From assembly GCF_030272615.1 (NCBI RefSeq), contig NC_081413.1, forward strand, positions 563,520,010 to 563,584,009: a stretch of 64,000 bases of DNA, read 5' to 3'. Below the pieces are notes generated by a model, which saw only the letters and a list, made by a program, of their open reading frames with translations, was not told the origin of the DNA and searched no databases. Of this stretch, positions 1 to 12,900 are shown piece after piece. Position 1 is the stretch's first letter; each line of letters opens with the position of its first letter. A program made the translations under genes and the position numbers. Source of the stretch: Cryptomeria japonica (lineage: Eukaryota; Streptophyta; Pinopsida; Cupressales; Cupressaceae).

Positions 1-838
1 TGTTTCATTTGGATTATGTTGACCTATTTTGGGTCCGATGGTTATTCTGTTAGGTTATAGACTAGTTTATGTAACGTGTTGGTTGATGCTCTCGATGTGT
101 CACCGGTTGGATTTATTGTTTGGTTTATGTTGTTTCGGTCTTATGATGAATTGGTTTTTCATTGGTTTGTGGGATTATGTAATTAATATATTGTATTATC
201 TTTTAGGTGGTCGACCTAATTGTTTAGGTCCTCGGTTGGTATAAATATGATGTAAGATCTCTTTGTAGATCGTGGAGTAGGTCAAGGTTGTGGGATTATC
301 TGTGTGCAAATAAAGTTGTAATCATATGAAGAGGTTTTGGTTGATCATAGGTGATCGAATTGGATTTGTAAAATAGGTTTAATACCTCTAGTATTGAGCT
401 TAACCAGAACTATACTCGGGCAGAGGAGATGATATTCTTGCAGTTCATTCATCTTTCTGGATTGTAGTCTGGATTTATTTTGTAGTTAGTGAGGCTCCTT
501 TTTGTGATGAGAAATGCACTTTAGGTTGTTGGCCTTTCTGCATGTGCAGATCCCTCTTATTGTAATCACATACTTGATGCAGAAGTATTACCTGACTGTG
601 GGTAGGCTTCCCACTGTGGTTTTTCCCTTTACCAGGTTTTCCACATACAAATCATGGTGTTATGTGTATGGATGGTTGGTAATTATTCTATGATTTATGT
701 TTATGCTTAATTATTATATCTTCTATTCCAGTATTTAGTTTCTGCATTCCAATAAAAGATTTGTGTGCTTAAAGTTGTATAATATGTTGACAACTGATTC
801 ACCCCCTCCCCCTCAGTTGTCCACCGGTTATCCTAACA
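1..838 (+). mobile_element. Ty1/copia LTR, left end outside window
   Basis: The sequence is recognisably the same family as the LTR at 60747-61905: both share blocks around GTAAGATCTC, TTGAGCTTAACNGGAACTATAC, the GTGAGGCTCC stretch and GTTGGCCT. It carries the conserved TGGTTTTTCCC block (about 613-663) and a C-rich stretch near its 3' end, and it ends TCCTAACA at 838. No initiator-Met primer site follows; the next bases are unrelated. This is therefore a solo LTR or the 3' LTR of an element lying to the left. The short ORF at 29-244 lies in LTR sequence and is not a gene. Confidence 0.8.
240..247 (+). promoter_or_regulatory. Probable LTR TATA box
   Basis: TATAAATA lies at the place where the related LTR at 60747 has TATATAAAT, followed in both by the GTAAGATCTC block. 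Position and conservation suggest the LTR promoter. No transcription data are available. Confidence 0.45.
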
Positions 839-840
839 AC

Positions 841-3593
841 TCAGGTGGGTCCCAAAAGGATAAATTTGCAGGTAATGTGATAACAATTCCTTTAGCAATA
901 AAGATGCACTAAATCCTCAACGTAATTGATTATTCACTAAATTATATGATTCTTACTTGAGTGTGTTACAAAACTTGTTAAAACATAACTCGATGACCCT
1001 CACTAAGATAAGACCTCTTCTAGATAACAGGTCATACCCTTGTTGGTATTATGGTTCTAATTTTTGCTATTATCAATGTATACCTAGTCATGATATTGAA
1101 CATTTTATGCATATGAGACACATTGTCCAAGATCATATAGATAATGGTACCATTTGGGTTGGAGATAAGAAGCTGAAATCTAATGTGTTTTTGGATGAAA
1201 CAAACAATGAGTTTCAAATCTGTATCAATCCACTCACTTTGTATTCATAAATTTTTATCTCTACAACTTCTTCTCCTCCATCAAGTGATTGGAACCTTAT
1301 GTAAATGTGGTCACCATCACTCTTATTTCTCCCCCAAGTCAGAGGAATAAAAGTGTTGATATGTCACTCACACCTCTTGACTTTTCAAACAGTTGAGAGC
1401 CTTCTCATCTTTACATCCCTACCAAAATCAATGGTATCATTGTCATAGGTATTATGGTTTATCAATCATGAAATTTTGATATGATTAAAGAGGAGGTCCT
1501 CTTCATCAATAAACTTCATAGGAAAAAATATAACAAGTATTGAGCAACTATTCGTACATAGGACAGTACCTTGACAATCACATGGGACCCAAGGCACTAT
1601 CTATCACATTTGTTGTCATCCCTTAGTTTGACCTATTCCATGTAAAGATATGTATTCCTTGGTTGGTTTTTATGGATGTAGTCCCTTTAGTGGTGCATAA
1701 ATGTCTTGAGTTTCATCATGAGTGTGTTGTGCATAAAACCCAAGATACCAAATATTAGTCACTCATGTCCCATGAGGGCTTCTCTCTTGATCATTTTTGG
1801 CCTTCTTTTGTTGGACCCATGCTTCCCCATTGCAATCTTTTATATAAGGAATATTACAAGTATAAGACTAGGGAACTAGAACCTAAATCAATCCAGCCTA
1901 CAATGTTTTTAGCTCCCCCTATATCTGCTTTACTCCTCCATATTTCTCTACTTTTACATTGTGGTTTTCTTTGTCTTCTACTCCCTCTTTGTCCAGAGTT
2001 AAGGACAATCCCATTCCTCAAAATAGACCTCCTCATCTATGTAGTACCATGATGCCTCTAGGAGTGTCTTCTACTTTAGTAACTACACCTAGCATGAACA
2101 AAGAAAAGGCACCCACATTGCTGAAGTATAATGCCCGCCATCCCTTTGAGCTTCCCATCCTCATATACATCCCTCATCATACTTTTTATTGAAAGGGTAG
2201 GTGTTGACCACATACTCTCCCCTCTCTTTTGGCACATGTATCCCAACCTCCAAGAACTCCTCTTGTTCTTTCAACTTCTCAAGAAAATGGAGGATAGGTG
2301 TATGTAATTGAGTCTACAATAGCTCCTCCTAACCCATTGGTTTGACTTTATTCTCTATTGATAAAAACATCTACAACCTCACTTGTCAAGAGAGATAAAT
2401 TACTAAGTCTTCTTGAGCTTCTCTTCCTAGTCCCCATCTACGTCAAAAATAGGTTGTGCATGAGCATAAGCATCATCAAAAAATGATGGCTAAGGAATGT
2501 TATGCTACTTTGAAGGTTGAGGGTGAGTCTTATGTGTCCTCTTATGCTCCCTCTGCATCCATTCTTGCTCCATATTATGTTTCTCCTACCAACTTTGTAT
2601 CTTTTTCCACTCCATACTCCACTCTACTTCCTACCACTTCAAGAAATATTGATGATCCATGCCCTAAACTGGTACATGTGTTCATTTTTCCCTTCTTGGA
2701 GCCACCACTTACCACCTCTCTACCTAATATCCCTTCATTTTCCTAGCTTATCAACATGTTGCATACATAGGTAGTGTATAGTGCAAAATTGTCTATCTCT
2801 CCTACTTCATCTCCACATCTTCATTGCATCTCTCCTGGGGTCCTCAAACCTACCATGGTCGATTTCAAGCCCTCACCTCAACCACCCAAGCGTAAGTTTG
2901 AGCAAGGCCTTGTTCTTGAGTTTTTCCATCAAATTTCAATTCCTACAACTTTTTTGTTTTCATATGTGCTTGTTGTTGAGAAGGCTTCATCTTCTCCAGA
3001 GTTTGTCACCACCCCTCTTCTAGAGGTCGGTGATGTGGCTCCTAGCTTGCAACCTCTAGCTAAGTGACCTACCACTTCTCTAAAGAGGTGTATGTTTGAC
3101 TCTCTAGAGGAGATCCCGATGGTGTCAACTATCTTCACATGATCATTTACTTTTTCCTCACATCAGCTATTGGATAAGAATGTCAAGGTAGCCTCATCCT
3201 TGAGTCTTAGTGTTGGTGAGATGCCTAGTGCTACTTTGGTGATTGTCCCTCTTTAGGCTCATTCTCCCTCCCCTTACGGTCAAGATTGGGAGGATTATAA
3301 TCTAATGGTGGGTGATTTCTAGAGAAGTGCTTATCTTATCTTTATATTAGAGTGTGTTTGTTTTGTGATTCCCCATTATTTTATTTATATGTTGTAATTT
3401 TCTAAGGGACCCAAGTTACTTCATAGGTACTTGGATATAGAGGATAATATTTGTTGTACACTTCCTCTATTTATCTCATCCTTCTTCTTTTTGTTGTCTC
3501 TTGAATTTTGACATTTGGGGACAATGCTAAGAGTTGGGTATAGTTAGGCCTTCTTCTCTGTTGACCCAAATTTTGGATATCAAGTAGAGAGTT
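841..3593 (+). pseudogene. Degenerate Ty3/gypsy internal region
   Basis: Only one piece is clearly recognisable, the gag zinc-like region at 957-1250 listed separately. Downstream, short broken ORFs (2456-2746, 2774-3067) show no motif I can name. Near 3510-3535 the text 'gacatttggggacaatgct' resembles the sequence that often precedes the 3' end of plant gypsy internal regions. No LTR pair, primer site or intact pol domain was found. I read the block as an old gypsy body that lost most of its coding signal; the extent on the right is uncertain. Confidence 0.5.
957..1250 (+). pseudogene. Gypsy gag fragment (zinc-like motif)
   Basis: The 97-residue frame contains FCYYQ...HDIEHF then IVQDHIDNGTIWV. 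In the better preserved gypsy at 16181-16957 the matching text is FCNYHRNKEH...DC then LIQDLIDNGTI. The shared order of Cys, aromatic residues and His followed by the QDxIDNGTI signature identifies this as the C-terminal gag zone of a Tat-like gypsy. The last Cys of the motif (residue 50) is Phe here. There is no upstream gag core in frame, so it is a fragment. Confidence 0.7.
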
Positions 3594-3673
3594 GATAAGT
3601 AGTGGCTCCAAAGAGGGAACAATGAAAATTGTTACAGGTGTTCATTGTTCCCTCCTTGGAGCCATCACTTATC
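3594..3673. repeat. Long inverted repeat (hairpin), 33-bp arms
   Basis: Positions 3594-3626 and 3641-3673 are reverse complements at 30 of 33 positions, with a 14-nt spacer. The right arm, TTCATTGTTCCCTCCTTGGA and onwards, also has a diverged direct copy at 2681-2713 in the gypsy remnant. This could be a hairpin-forming element edge, a small MITE-like fold or a chance inversion of a local repeat. Confidence 0.75.
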
Positions 3674-6600
3674 ACTTAGATCTAGAAACTTTGGGACCAT
3701 GATGAGTAATTCATATGCAGCTATATATGTGATCTAATTTCACTACTATGAATTTTACTAATATCGAAAAATTAGATCCCCCTATCTCTTTATGTATTTT
3801 TTTGTTGATTTTGTGGGTGTCTTGTGCTATTTATTACAAGGTAGCTTTCCATGGAAACATCTCACTATGTTGACATGACACAACATCTCTTCTCCTTAGA
3901 ATGACTTGTGTTCCTTTCTGTGTAACGCATCTCATTCTAAGGAGGAGATATCATATTTGCATTCGTATCATGTTCATCCCAAATCATTTAGCACATATTT
4001 CTTTTCAAAATATGCCTACATTGATCTATCTCATTTATTGCCTTCTATGGGGGGCCAAACCACTATGTTTTATCTAAGTTATTATTTGTATCTCTTTATA
4101 TCTTTTATGTAGTTTTCCTACAATGTAGTTTGTAGCAGTCACATACTGACTAATCATATGGCTATCTAGCATAACACAAATCGCTACCCATATTTATGTC
4201 ATCTCAAAGATCTTTTATCTTAATGATCATTATCTTGTAATTTGTGTCTTGAAGATCATAAATCATTTTTATATCCAATTTTTGTCTTTTCATTTAACAT
4301 TTTTCTCTACTAGCAAAAATGTTTGTCATGACACAACCCAATGCTATCCACGATGGTTTGACTCAAATCTCTTTCCTTTTGTGTCTCGGTATAATTCTCT
4401 TAACTCTTTTTCTCTCTACTTTAGCTTATATCTCCTTTCATTATGCACAATAAATTGGGGCCAAAATGTAACATCATAAATTGCACCCCATGCACAGTCC
4501 ACGTTGCATAGTGCCTTTTCTTTATCTAAATCAAAGACGATGATTGGACCCCCACTTAAGCTACTTTCTCACTTTTCTTTGCCATTTGTATTCCCTAACC
4601 TACTGACCATTTGAACTGATTTATTCATGGACAGTTGTGCACCATGGAGATGTTCATGCACCATGCATTCATCCTTTAAATATTCACACCAAATGTGACT
4701 ATTGGCATATAAAACTTGCTAATTATGGTACTGTAATGCCTTTTTTGATGCACACTGACATCAAGATGCTTCCTAGTCCCCTTTAACTTTCCTCTCTTGC
4801 TTCATTTTTCTATCTCTAGTTCTCTTTTCACATTCTCTTGCATTTTATAGCTTGTTGGTTACATTATTGCCATCATTGAAGCTTTGTCAATTAGAGAGAT
4901 TCATGCTTTCCCTCACCCCAACAAGCTCCAAATTTTTGGTGTTAAAGGGTAGGTTCTTTCTCTCTTTCTTATTGTATTGTTTATTTGATCATCTCTGAAA
5001 TAGCATATTTTTAGTTTCATTTCATTTATCATTTATCAAATCTATCCATTTGGTTGCCTGTGGAGGTGGAAACACCACAATGAGGGTTTGACAATGGAAA
5101 CCCTCTTATCATAGCCACCCAAAAAAATTTCCCTTTGTCTATTGTGTGTATGTTTAGTGAGGAAAAACATAACATTTGTTGGAAGCTTTCTTAGTTGGAC
5201 CATCTATAAGTGTTTGTCTTAATTCTTGTCATTTTGTCAATCTCTTGTATTGTGTTCACTTCTAGTTTATTGTTCTCATTGTCTGTAGTAGAGTAGAAGG
5301 TTTTTTTTGTTTTTTTTCTCTAGTATGGATTCTTGTACCTCATACATACAATATTCTTGTGTGTAATTCTATCATCCTATACCCGCATGTACATCCTAAA
5401 CAAAGGGCGTTGATAGCTTGTACTTTCATTATTGATAATTAGAATATCTTTATCTATTGATACTACATAGTTTTACACTCTATTTTCATCCTAGTGAGAA
5501 AAAATTGAGGTTAGAGAACCCCAAAAAAATTCGTAGAGTGGAGAGATGGTTATTGAGTCCTCAAGGGGTTTGACCACCCTTCGCAGTCGTTCAATTTTTC
5601 TTCTCTACAAGTTGAACAAGTCAAAGTAATGATATCTGGAATCCTCATTACTAGTGGATGGATTGAATCATGCACATATTTCCTCATGCATGCATATTTG
5701 AAATTGAAAAAATGCATATGCATTCTAAACTATCACATGTGATGACCGAATTCACATGTCACATTACAAATGCATGCATTGAAAGACAATAGTGCAAATG
5801 ACTCACAACCACACACACACTCAATTATGCACATAACTTAGGAGTCACACATGTGTTCCTCCCATTATCTATGCCATTTTTGTGGATGCATCAAAATAAT
5901 TGTTGCATGTGATGTACTAATTATCACGTGTCACTATTCTATGTGCATGTTGAATTAGATGTTTTAATGATTGTCATGTGTGCTTTCTTTTTCACCCCCT
6001 AGTTAATGACCCTATATGTGTACATGAGGTAGTTTTGTGAGACATGCTAGTGCTCCCACTTGCTCTAATTACCTATATTATTTCACTTGTTCCAACTAAT
6101 TATGATCGACTAACACGTGTTCCATTTCTCTCAACTTCTTATGATCTACACTCTTCTTTAGGGGATGAGGGTGAAAATGAAGTATTTTAACTACCCTTGC
6201 TCCTATTTTTAGGCCCCAAGCACTATTATTTCCTCCTAATCAATATTTCCACCTCCTTTCACTCCTTTTCATCTAATTTCTATATTTTTATCTTTTTTGG
6301 ATATTTATCTTCTATTTCTATTGATTTCTCATCTTCTATCATTTTTTCTTCCCCATTTCTTCTATTGAGAGCACGATTCTACAATTTTGCCTATATTACC
6401 TCTCAAGAGAGAATCACCCATCTATCTTGTTTTCATCATTTTTTATTGAATGGTGCATATAACTCTCTTTTTTTCATCCAAAAAACTAGTGTTATAATTT
6501 ATTTTTATTTGAAATGGTGTTGCTTCAGGAAAGTTGTAACATCATCTCAAAGAGGGACAAAATGAAAACACCTAAAATCATCTCTTAACAATTATGTTAT

Positions 6601-6689
6601 CATCAATCTAATTCACATTAACACATCTAAATTAATTAATTAAATTATATATATTGATTTAATTATCTTAATTTAACTACCCATACATG
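3674..6689. other. No gene seen; AT- and pyrimidine-rich DNA
   Basis: Short ORFs at 3906, 4249 and 6197 are rich in Ser, Phe, Tyr and Leu, as expected from translating pyrimidine-rich DNA, and match no family I know. Around 5690-5970 there are repeated ATGCATGC- and CACATGTGA-like words. I see no LTR ends, target duplications or conserved protein motif. Confidence 0.6.
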
Positions 6690-7465
6690 ACCTCATGTTG
6701 GGACTAGTTGTAAGGAAAATTGGAATGATCGGGTCTATGCCAAAATGTCATCATGGACATATTTGGTTGTTGGTTAATGCCAAACCAAAATTCCTTTTGG
6801 AATGGGATTTGGCTTTCCAATCCATCTATCCTAATCTAGAAAATATGAAAATATAGAAATTGGAGGATTTTCAATAACTCAAAATTTCCTTTGGAAGAGT
6901 TGATTTCACTATTAGATAGAAACATTTATGATTGGATGAATGCACATGCAAAAAGTTAGAGGAAACATTCTTTCACATGTAGGGATAATGCACTAATAAA
7001 ATATTGGAGAGAGCTCACATTTCCAACAAACTTCCCATTCTTGACAAATTCAAAAGAAAGGATGATGGATTTGTGGCACACCCCACTGAGTGGGAGACTA
7101 AAATTAAACTTCAATGAGGCATCCAAAAGAAATCCTAGTAAAATGGCTACTAGATGCATAATAAGTGAGAAGGATAAAAAAATTATTTTGGTAATGTCAA
7201 AAATTTTATCAATCAGTATGAATAATGAAGAAAAGTTCAAATATTTAGTCGAAGGACTCTATTTATGCAAATAAAAAAATATTAAAACAATAGATATGAA
7301 AGGGATTCTCTGATATGCCTGGATACCATTAAGAAGAAATAAGTGTCAAACTAGTAACTACAATCATGGTTGATGATCATATTAGATTTGATGTAGGGTT
7401 GGACGACTTCTCAATCACCCTTGTATATAGAGAATAAAATAAGGATGCAATTTGTGTTTACGAAT
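6690..7465 (+). pseudogene. LINE 3' end with RNase H domain
   Basis: The frame at 7041-7274 reads LWHTPLSGRLKLNFNEASKR, matching the start of the plant LINE RNase H domain (W-x2-P-x2-G-x-x-K-x-NFDGASxGNP). It ends with EEKFKYLVEGLYLC, matching the AE-x-x-AL-x-x-GL helix. Further on, 7395-7465 translates to FSITLVYRE*NKDA, the F-x-I-x-HVYREEN-x-x-AD motif with an in-frame stop. The catalytic Asp of NFDGA is Asn here. Upstream, 6690-7040 probably holds the end of the LINE C-terminal region. It is dead: several stops, and no poly(A) tail or target duplication located. Confidence 0.75.
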
Positions 7466-8098
7466 TGGGGTGTTTAGTAGGAATAATGTACACTGATCAC
7501 AAACAAAAAAACTAATTGGTTCAGTCTAGATGGAATAATGGATGAGGATTAGGTAGAAAAATAACTATTTTCCAAGCCACATTCTCTCTTGTGTTTGCCA
7601 AAACATCACATCTTGTGGCTTTTGAGAAGAATTATTATAATAGGCTTGGCTTGCAAGTTTGAGACAATGACATTTGGTAATCCATGACACTGGGCTACAA
7701 GTTTTGGTATTCCCAATCTTTAATTGGGATCATTTATGTACTAGAAATAAACTAACTAAGAATTGCAAAATCCTCATTGTGATTCTCTAAGCCCCTCAAT
7801 GGGATTATATATTTATGCAAATATTCTCACATGCCCTATAAGAAACTATGGACTCACTACCCTATTAAAAATGGTTGGGTGAAAGATCCTTAACATTGAA
7901 TGATCCTCCCATGAGGAGGATGAAAAATAAAATTTTAGGAGATTATTCGGGACTAAGGTAGAAGGTTCCATGGAGGTTGAGATTAAAATCATTGGCTTAA
8001 GGAAGTGGTCTAATAGACACCTACGCAATGGAAGGGTCTATTAGATCTTTCTTACCAATTTGGTGTATCTCATGGGGAGAAATACGTGGGGAAGAGTA
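7466..8098. other. No gene seen
   Basis: AT-rich sequence between the LINE RNase H remnant and the solo LTR. The minus-strand ORF at 7846-8028 shows no recognisable motif. It may be the continuation of the LINE 3' UTR or host spacer. Confidence 0.5.
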
Positions 8099-8964
8099 TG
8101 TTGGCATTTTACACTTAGATGAGAATGGTAGATGTTGTCATTGATGGCAACATAGTGGCAACCAGGTTCAACCGGCAATAGACTTAACTTACTGGCATCG
8201 ACAGATACTATAGGTTTATTCACACTGGCATCCAGTTTACATCGACAACAAACCATACCAGCATCCAAATCCGACTTAGCAATAATGTTTTTTATGTAAT
8301 GTAAATTATAAATTGTATAGCCGACATGATGTATTATAAAGACTCGTATATGTATGAGATCTTGTAGGTCATTTTGTAAGAAGAATTTGTATGCGAAGTA
8401 GGTAATGAAATGTATGTATGATACCCTATAATTGTATATTTACTTTGATGTACTTATTTTGAGAGCGAATAAGAAGCAGAGCAAAGTGAAGCAAGGATTT
8501 TGGCAGAGGTATCAGAAAAAGCTTAAACCGATACTGAATCTAGCATTGCAGATGCTATTTTGAAGCAGTACATTGTTATTGGATTTAACCATCCAATTGT
8601 GTAGTCAATGGGACTCCATTTTTGTGTTGAGCAGTGAGCTCTAGGAAGTTGGCCTTCCTGGATGTGCAGGCCCCTATTGTACTGAGTAATATTTATTCAT
8701 ATTGGCCAGTGACTAAATATTGTGGGTCACAAATCCCATCAAAGTTTTTCCCTCACCGGGTTTCCTCGTCAAAAATATATGTGTTATGGTGTGCATTGAT
8801 GTTGATTCTTTTGTTTCTCTTTACTACATTTTTTTTTGATTACCGGTATATTAATTTCAGTTATAAAGTTGCAAATAAGCTCAAATATTTCATCAACCAG
8901 TTAGACACTAATTCACCCCACCCACTCCCTCTCAGTGTCTTTGGGATTAACCAAATATCTAACA
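8099..8964 (+). mobile_element. Solo Ty1/copia LTR with target duplication
   Basis: It starts TGTTGGCATT at 8099 and ends ATCTAACA at 8964. It holds the shared copia LTR landmarks: CAGTGAGCTC, GTTGGCCTTC then GCAGGCCC (about 8630-8670), TTTTTCCCTCACCGGGTTTC (about 8736-8765) and a C-rich stretch near 8915-8935. The 5 bp before it are GAGTA (8094-8098) and those after are GAGTC (8965-8969), a target duplication with one mismatch. No primer site or internal region adjoins, so it is a solo LTR left by LTR-LTR recombination. The ORF at 8634-9206 crosses its right edge and is not a gene. Confidence 0.85.
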
Positions 8965-8969
8965 GAGTC

Positions 8970-11249
8970 TTGGTGCACAACTTGGTTCATCCCTTCCATA
9001 ACGATGTTGTAAGAAAGTACATCCCAATTATAAATAAGAAGCCATCTTTGGGCACTATCTTTGATATTTTCAATGACAATACCATGCTAAAAAGGAAAGT
9101 CACAATAAATGTATTTGTGTTGTTCCAAGAAGGTTTGCAAAAGAATAATTTGGAGACATTATCTTTCTACATCAACAACTATAGGGATCTATTATCCCCA
9201 CTCTAGATTGAGTTACTTTTAGAAGCTATTGAAGGCATGTTCTTTATAATGACTCATAAGTTTGAATGATAGAAGATGCACCTTTCTTGTTCGATTTAAT
9301 ACAAAGGGAATTGCCCCCTTAGCTATTCTTATTCATGTTTCTTTTATTATTTTAAGTTATCTCATTATATTAATTAAATAATTTTAATTGTTTAATTGAT
9401 TCAATGAATCATTTTTCCAACTTTGATTAAATAAACTCAGGGTATTTATCAAGTTAGTCAATATAGTTTCTAAAATACAACCTTACATAAATAAATTCAA
9501 ACTTTATTTATGCAAGCCCATCATTCACATTTAAAAAATAAATAAATAAATATAACTTATTTAATTTTATCTTTTTCCTCTTCCATCATTAGTATATTAA
9601 ACTCAACTACATAATTTAATTAACTATATGCATGATTCAAACCATGACTAGTCTTATCCAATACACTAAAATGCACATGTATCCAAAAAAGGGATTTTTT
9701 CATGTATTTGTCACATCCATACCATTTCTTCAAAAATCATCTAAATCTCAATCATTCATTTTCCCAAGAAGTTCTATACCCTCCATTTTACACATGATAT
9801 ATCTTACACATGAAATCACATATTCACATATTATTCTCACATGCATATGATATCAATCACATGTCATAGCCCTAGGTGGTTTTCTCTTGGGAAGGGTTGT
9901 CATTAGCATTCTCAAATTCATCCATCACATGATTTTTATCATCATTCTCATCATTTATCGTCGAGTTATCCTTAGTATCAAAATCATAAATATTATCTAA
10001 ATTTTTAGAACTAGTGATAGGGTATCCAACAAGCTTGTTGGACCTTATCAACTATGCACCAACCACATCAACAACATCTTCCTCCTTTTGTACCAATTGG
10101 TTGCCACCAATATCCACAACAACATCCACCTTATTCACTAGGAGATCATGTCGACCCCTCTCATCTTCCAAAGTTATTTTCTCCACATGGAACTATGTCG
10201 TGGAGGTTTTGGGTTTTTTTAGTTTTAGGAAACTTTGTCTTCCTAGACTGGCCTCTTTTGAATGATTCAAATGACAAGACTTGTTCTTAATATCATAAAG
10301 GCTTTTGGTAGTCGAGAAATGGGTAGCGCTAGGAGTTTTGGGGGTGTAATAACTACCATCGAGGCTACAAAATCTCTCAAAGAAAAGCAAGGAAGGGTCT
10401 TTAAAGGTCACTTTAATAGTAGAAAGGGAGGACTTGATAAAATATGGGTACAAAAGCTTCAATTTTCCTTTAGCAAATGAGGAAATTTTGCAAGAAAAGG
10501 CTATAGTAGTAGGAGCAGAAGAGAGGAGTCACTATATAGAGATTCTCAATAATAGTGGCAATGATTTACTTGAGAGGCTATAGGACCAAATAAAAATGGT
10601 AGAGCCAAAGGATAAGCCCCTGGTATAAAGGAAAAGGGGTTTTTTGGGGGGGTTCTTCGAGACAAATTTCAGAGCTTCCTTACTAGAACTTTCTAAAGAA
10701 GAAAGTAGATAGAAAGGGAAACTAGTCAACACATTGTCATAGAAATGATTGAGGGACAAATGATAGAAAAATAACATTTGAATCTTCCTTTGAGCTTAAA
10801 ATGCTTCATTAGCATAAGGCATACCTTGTCCCTTGATTTTGGTAGCTTGGCCCTAATTAAACCTACCTAAAGTTCAACTCATTTCTCATTGTCTTTGAAG
10901 AACAAGGAGAGACTTTCCTTATTTACAACTTTGATGTGCTTTTTCTATTTGCAACCTTTTTATGGACATCCCCATAGCTTGAATAATAACTTCATCACAA
11001 ATTTAAAAGTAAATCCCACCAACACATCAATGCCATAATGAATCAACATCCATAAAGATTGATCAAATTCTAACCAACACCCACAACTAGCTAGAAGGGA
11101 GTCAAAAATACACATACCCAACCCCAAATCAAAGTGTAGGGCACTAAGGCATATCAAAATGAATCGGGACCCCTAAAAAAAGGCATATAATTAACCATCA
11201 CTATTAACAATTAGGATGATCCACTCTATAGAAAATAGGTTTCTCACAT
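8970..11249. other. No clear gene; possible LINE-derived sequence
   Basis: 9300-9640 is AT-rich and resembles LTR DNA in composition only. On the minus strand, 10193-10462, 10532-10777 and 10960-11157 give open stretches that follow directly downstream of the minus-strand LINE RNase H. They could be its 3' UTR or a second old element, but none shows a motif I can name. Confidence 0.4.
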
Positions 11250-11676
11250 TTTATGGGAAGCAATCAAAACTTTTACAACACTTTAGAGTTGTTTAACTAA
11301 TCTATGACCCTATTTCATTCTCTGTATATGGACAATCTCAAACTCATTTGGCCCCATAAGGAGTTTTCAAATGTCATTAATAATTTCCTCCATATCCCAC
11401 CCAGAGTAGTTGCATCCTTAGACTACATCAATGATCTGCTTGGAATCACCCTATGAGAAGTTAATTGATCCCCATGGAGGGGGTGATTTTAATTTCCCAC
11501 AGGAGAGTCATACCTTCAACCACATTGTTCATGTTTATACCCAATACATCGACATATCCAGCCACAACAACTCTAGAAGGGTAACATAGCATGTGACCAC
11601 CACTAGCAAGGCCCATATTACCTTTTATCACACAATATTGAAGTTAATTTTTCACCAACCAATAGGGGGTGGCTTC
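11250..11676 (-). pseudogene. LINE RNase H domain, 3' part of the split LINE
   Basis: Read on the minus strand, this continues the LINE at 24612-29700. Joined across the gypsy insertion, the reading starts with KWKPPPIGW, the canonical entry to the plant LINE RNase H domain, with the insertion falling inside this motif. Next come NVVEGMTLLWE (matching AE-x-x-AL-x-x-GL) near 11500, then a DSKQIIDVV-like stretch, and FEIVHIQR near 11310-11330 (HVYRE motif). Several stops and frameshifts show it is dead. The 3' terminus was not located. Confidence 0.8.
11672..11676. repeat. Target site duplication GCTTC, left copy
   Basis: GCTTC precedes the 5' LTR here and follows the 3' LTR at 24612-24616. 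The duplicated 5 bp lie inside the LINE RNase H reading frame, so the pre-insertion LINE sequence can be recognised across the gap. Confidence 0.9.
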
Positions 11677-12796
11677 TGTATACACATAAAAAAGGCTATG
11701 AGCAATTAAATAAATATTTTATATTTATTTAATGATTATTCTTCTATTAAATAGTTAATTTGAAAATATTAATTTATTTAATTCATTTTCATGTCTTTCT
11801 ATTAATTAATATTTTATTAATTAATTCATCTATCCTATTCCTCTAAATAATTAAATATCTAATATTTAATTATCCTTTTAACCAAGTTAATTAAATATCT
11901 AATATTTAATAGTTATTCTCTTATCCTATAGTTTCAAATATTAAATAATTTCTTAAATTATTTAATCTTTCTTATCCAACTCACCCTCCATCTCCACTTC
12001 ATCTTCCCTTTGCCAACTCATCAAACATGTGGCTAAGGAAATTAATATTTCTTAAATATTAATCTATCATTTATCTTCAACTACCAAAATTTAATGAAAT
12101 TGTGTACGTACACACATTTCATAACCATTTCCTATATTCTCTCCAACACCCCCTACATCTTAGGAAGGACTTGATTCCACTTGTCCTATCATGCCTAAAT
12201 TTCCTCTGACCATCCCTAGATTCTCTCAGTCAGCAACCCAATCAAGGTGAGATGAGTGACACTTGTCTTCTCCTTCCCCCTTGCTCTCAACCTTCACCTT
12301 TGCTCATAGCCATTCAAATCTACAGATCTGATCATGACCATTGATCTAAGCCACATCATGTCATCCTCTCAAAGTCTATAAAATCAAGAGCTTCAGTTGA
12401 GAGAGAGTTAGTCTTCAAATCAATCATATGCATCTGTGAGTTTTGGAAGCAAATAGCAAATAGCAAATAGTAATAGCAATAGAAATTGTCATTTAGCATA
12501 ATCATGTAGTATTGCATATCATAGTATCAATTAACTACAAGTTATCAGTCCATTCTTCATATGCCATCTTGGAGGCCATCAGTGCATTGTCTGAGAGCAC
12601 ACCATTTGCAACCAGGAACAGTGGAGTTAGGACACAATGAGACATGAGCCATGAAGGTAATATTAGTATTTTATTTCATGTGTACTTCATGTAGTTTCAT
12701 TGGTTGAGTTTGGATTTCCTGTAGCTTTTCCATTTGTATTTTATGAAACTAACTTATTACAGGTAACATTTTGAGGATGAAATTCAAGTCAACACA
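11677..12796 (+). repeat. 5' LTR of the gypsy element (1,120 bp)
   Basis: AT-rich first half with repeated AATTAAATATCTAATATTTA units, then a more mixed second half with a TATA box. The first roughly 400 bp and the last roughly 210 bp match the 3' LTR with only a few per cent of differences. It ends AACACA at 12796 just before the primer site. Confidence 0.9.
12377..12384 (+). promoter_or_regulatory. LTR TATA box
   Basis: TATAAAAT lies in the middle of the 5' LTR, about 30 bp before a GAGAGAGAG stretch where transcription would start. This segment is missing from the 3' LTR. Confidence 0.5.
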
Positions 12797-12819
12797 TTTT
12801 GGTGCCCACCGTGGAGCCC
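12797..12819 (+). other. Primer binding site of the gypsy element
   Basis: TTTTGGTGCCCACCGTGGAG directly follows the 5' LTR. The TGGNGCCCACCGTGGGGC form is the usual primer site of Tat/Ogre-like plant gypsy elements. I do not assign the tRNA with certainty. Confidence 0.75.
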
Positions 12820-12900
12820 ATGGACCTCGCATATACCTTTAAAAATCTTGTAAAAATTTAAATTAACACATTTGTAATGCAGATTCATGTATGTGTGAAT

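Noticed and set aside
6197-6565. 122-residue Phe/Ser-rich ORF as a small membrane protein
   Set aside because: Composition simply reflects pyrimidine-rich DNA; no conserved motif or gene context.
8634-9206. 190-residue plus-strand ORF as a host gene
   Set aside because: Its first part lies within the solo LTR and it crosses the LTR edge; no motif is recognisable.
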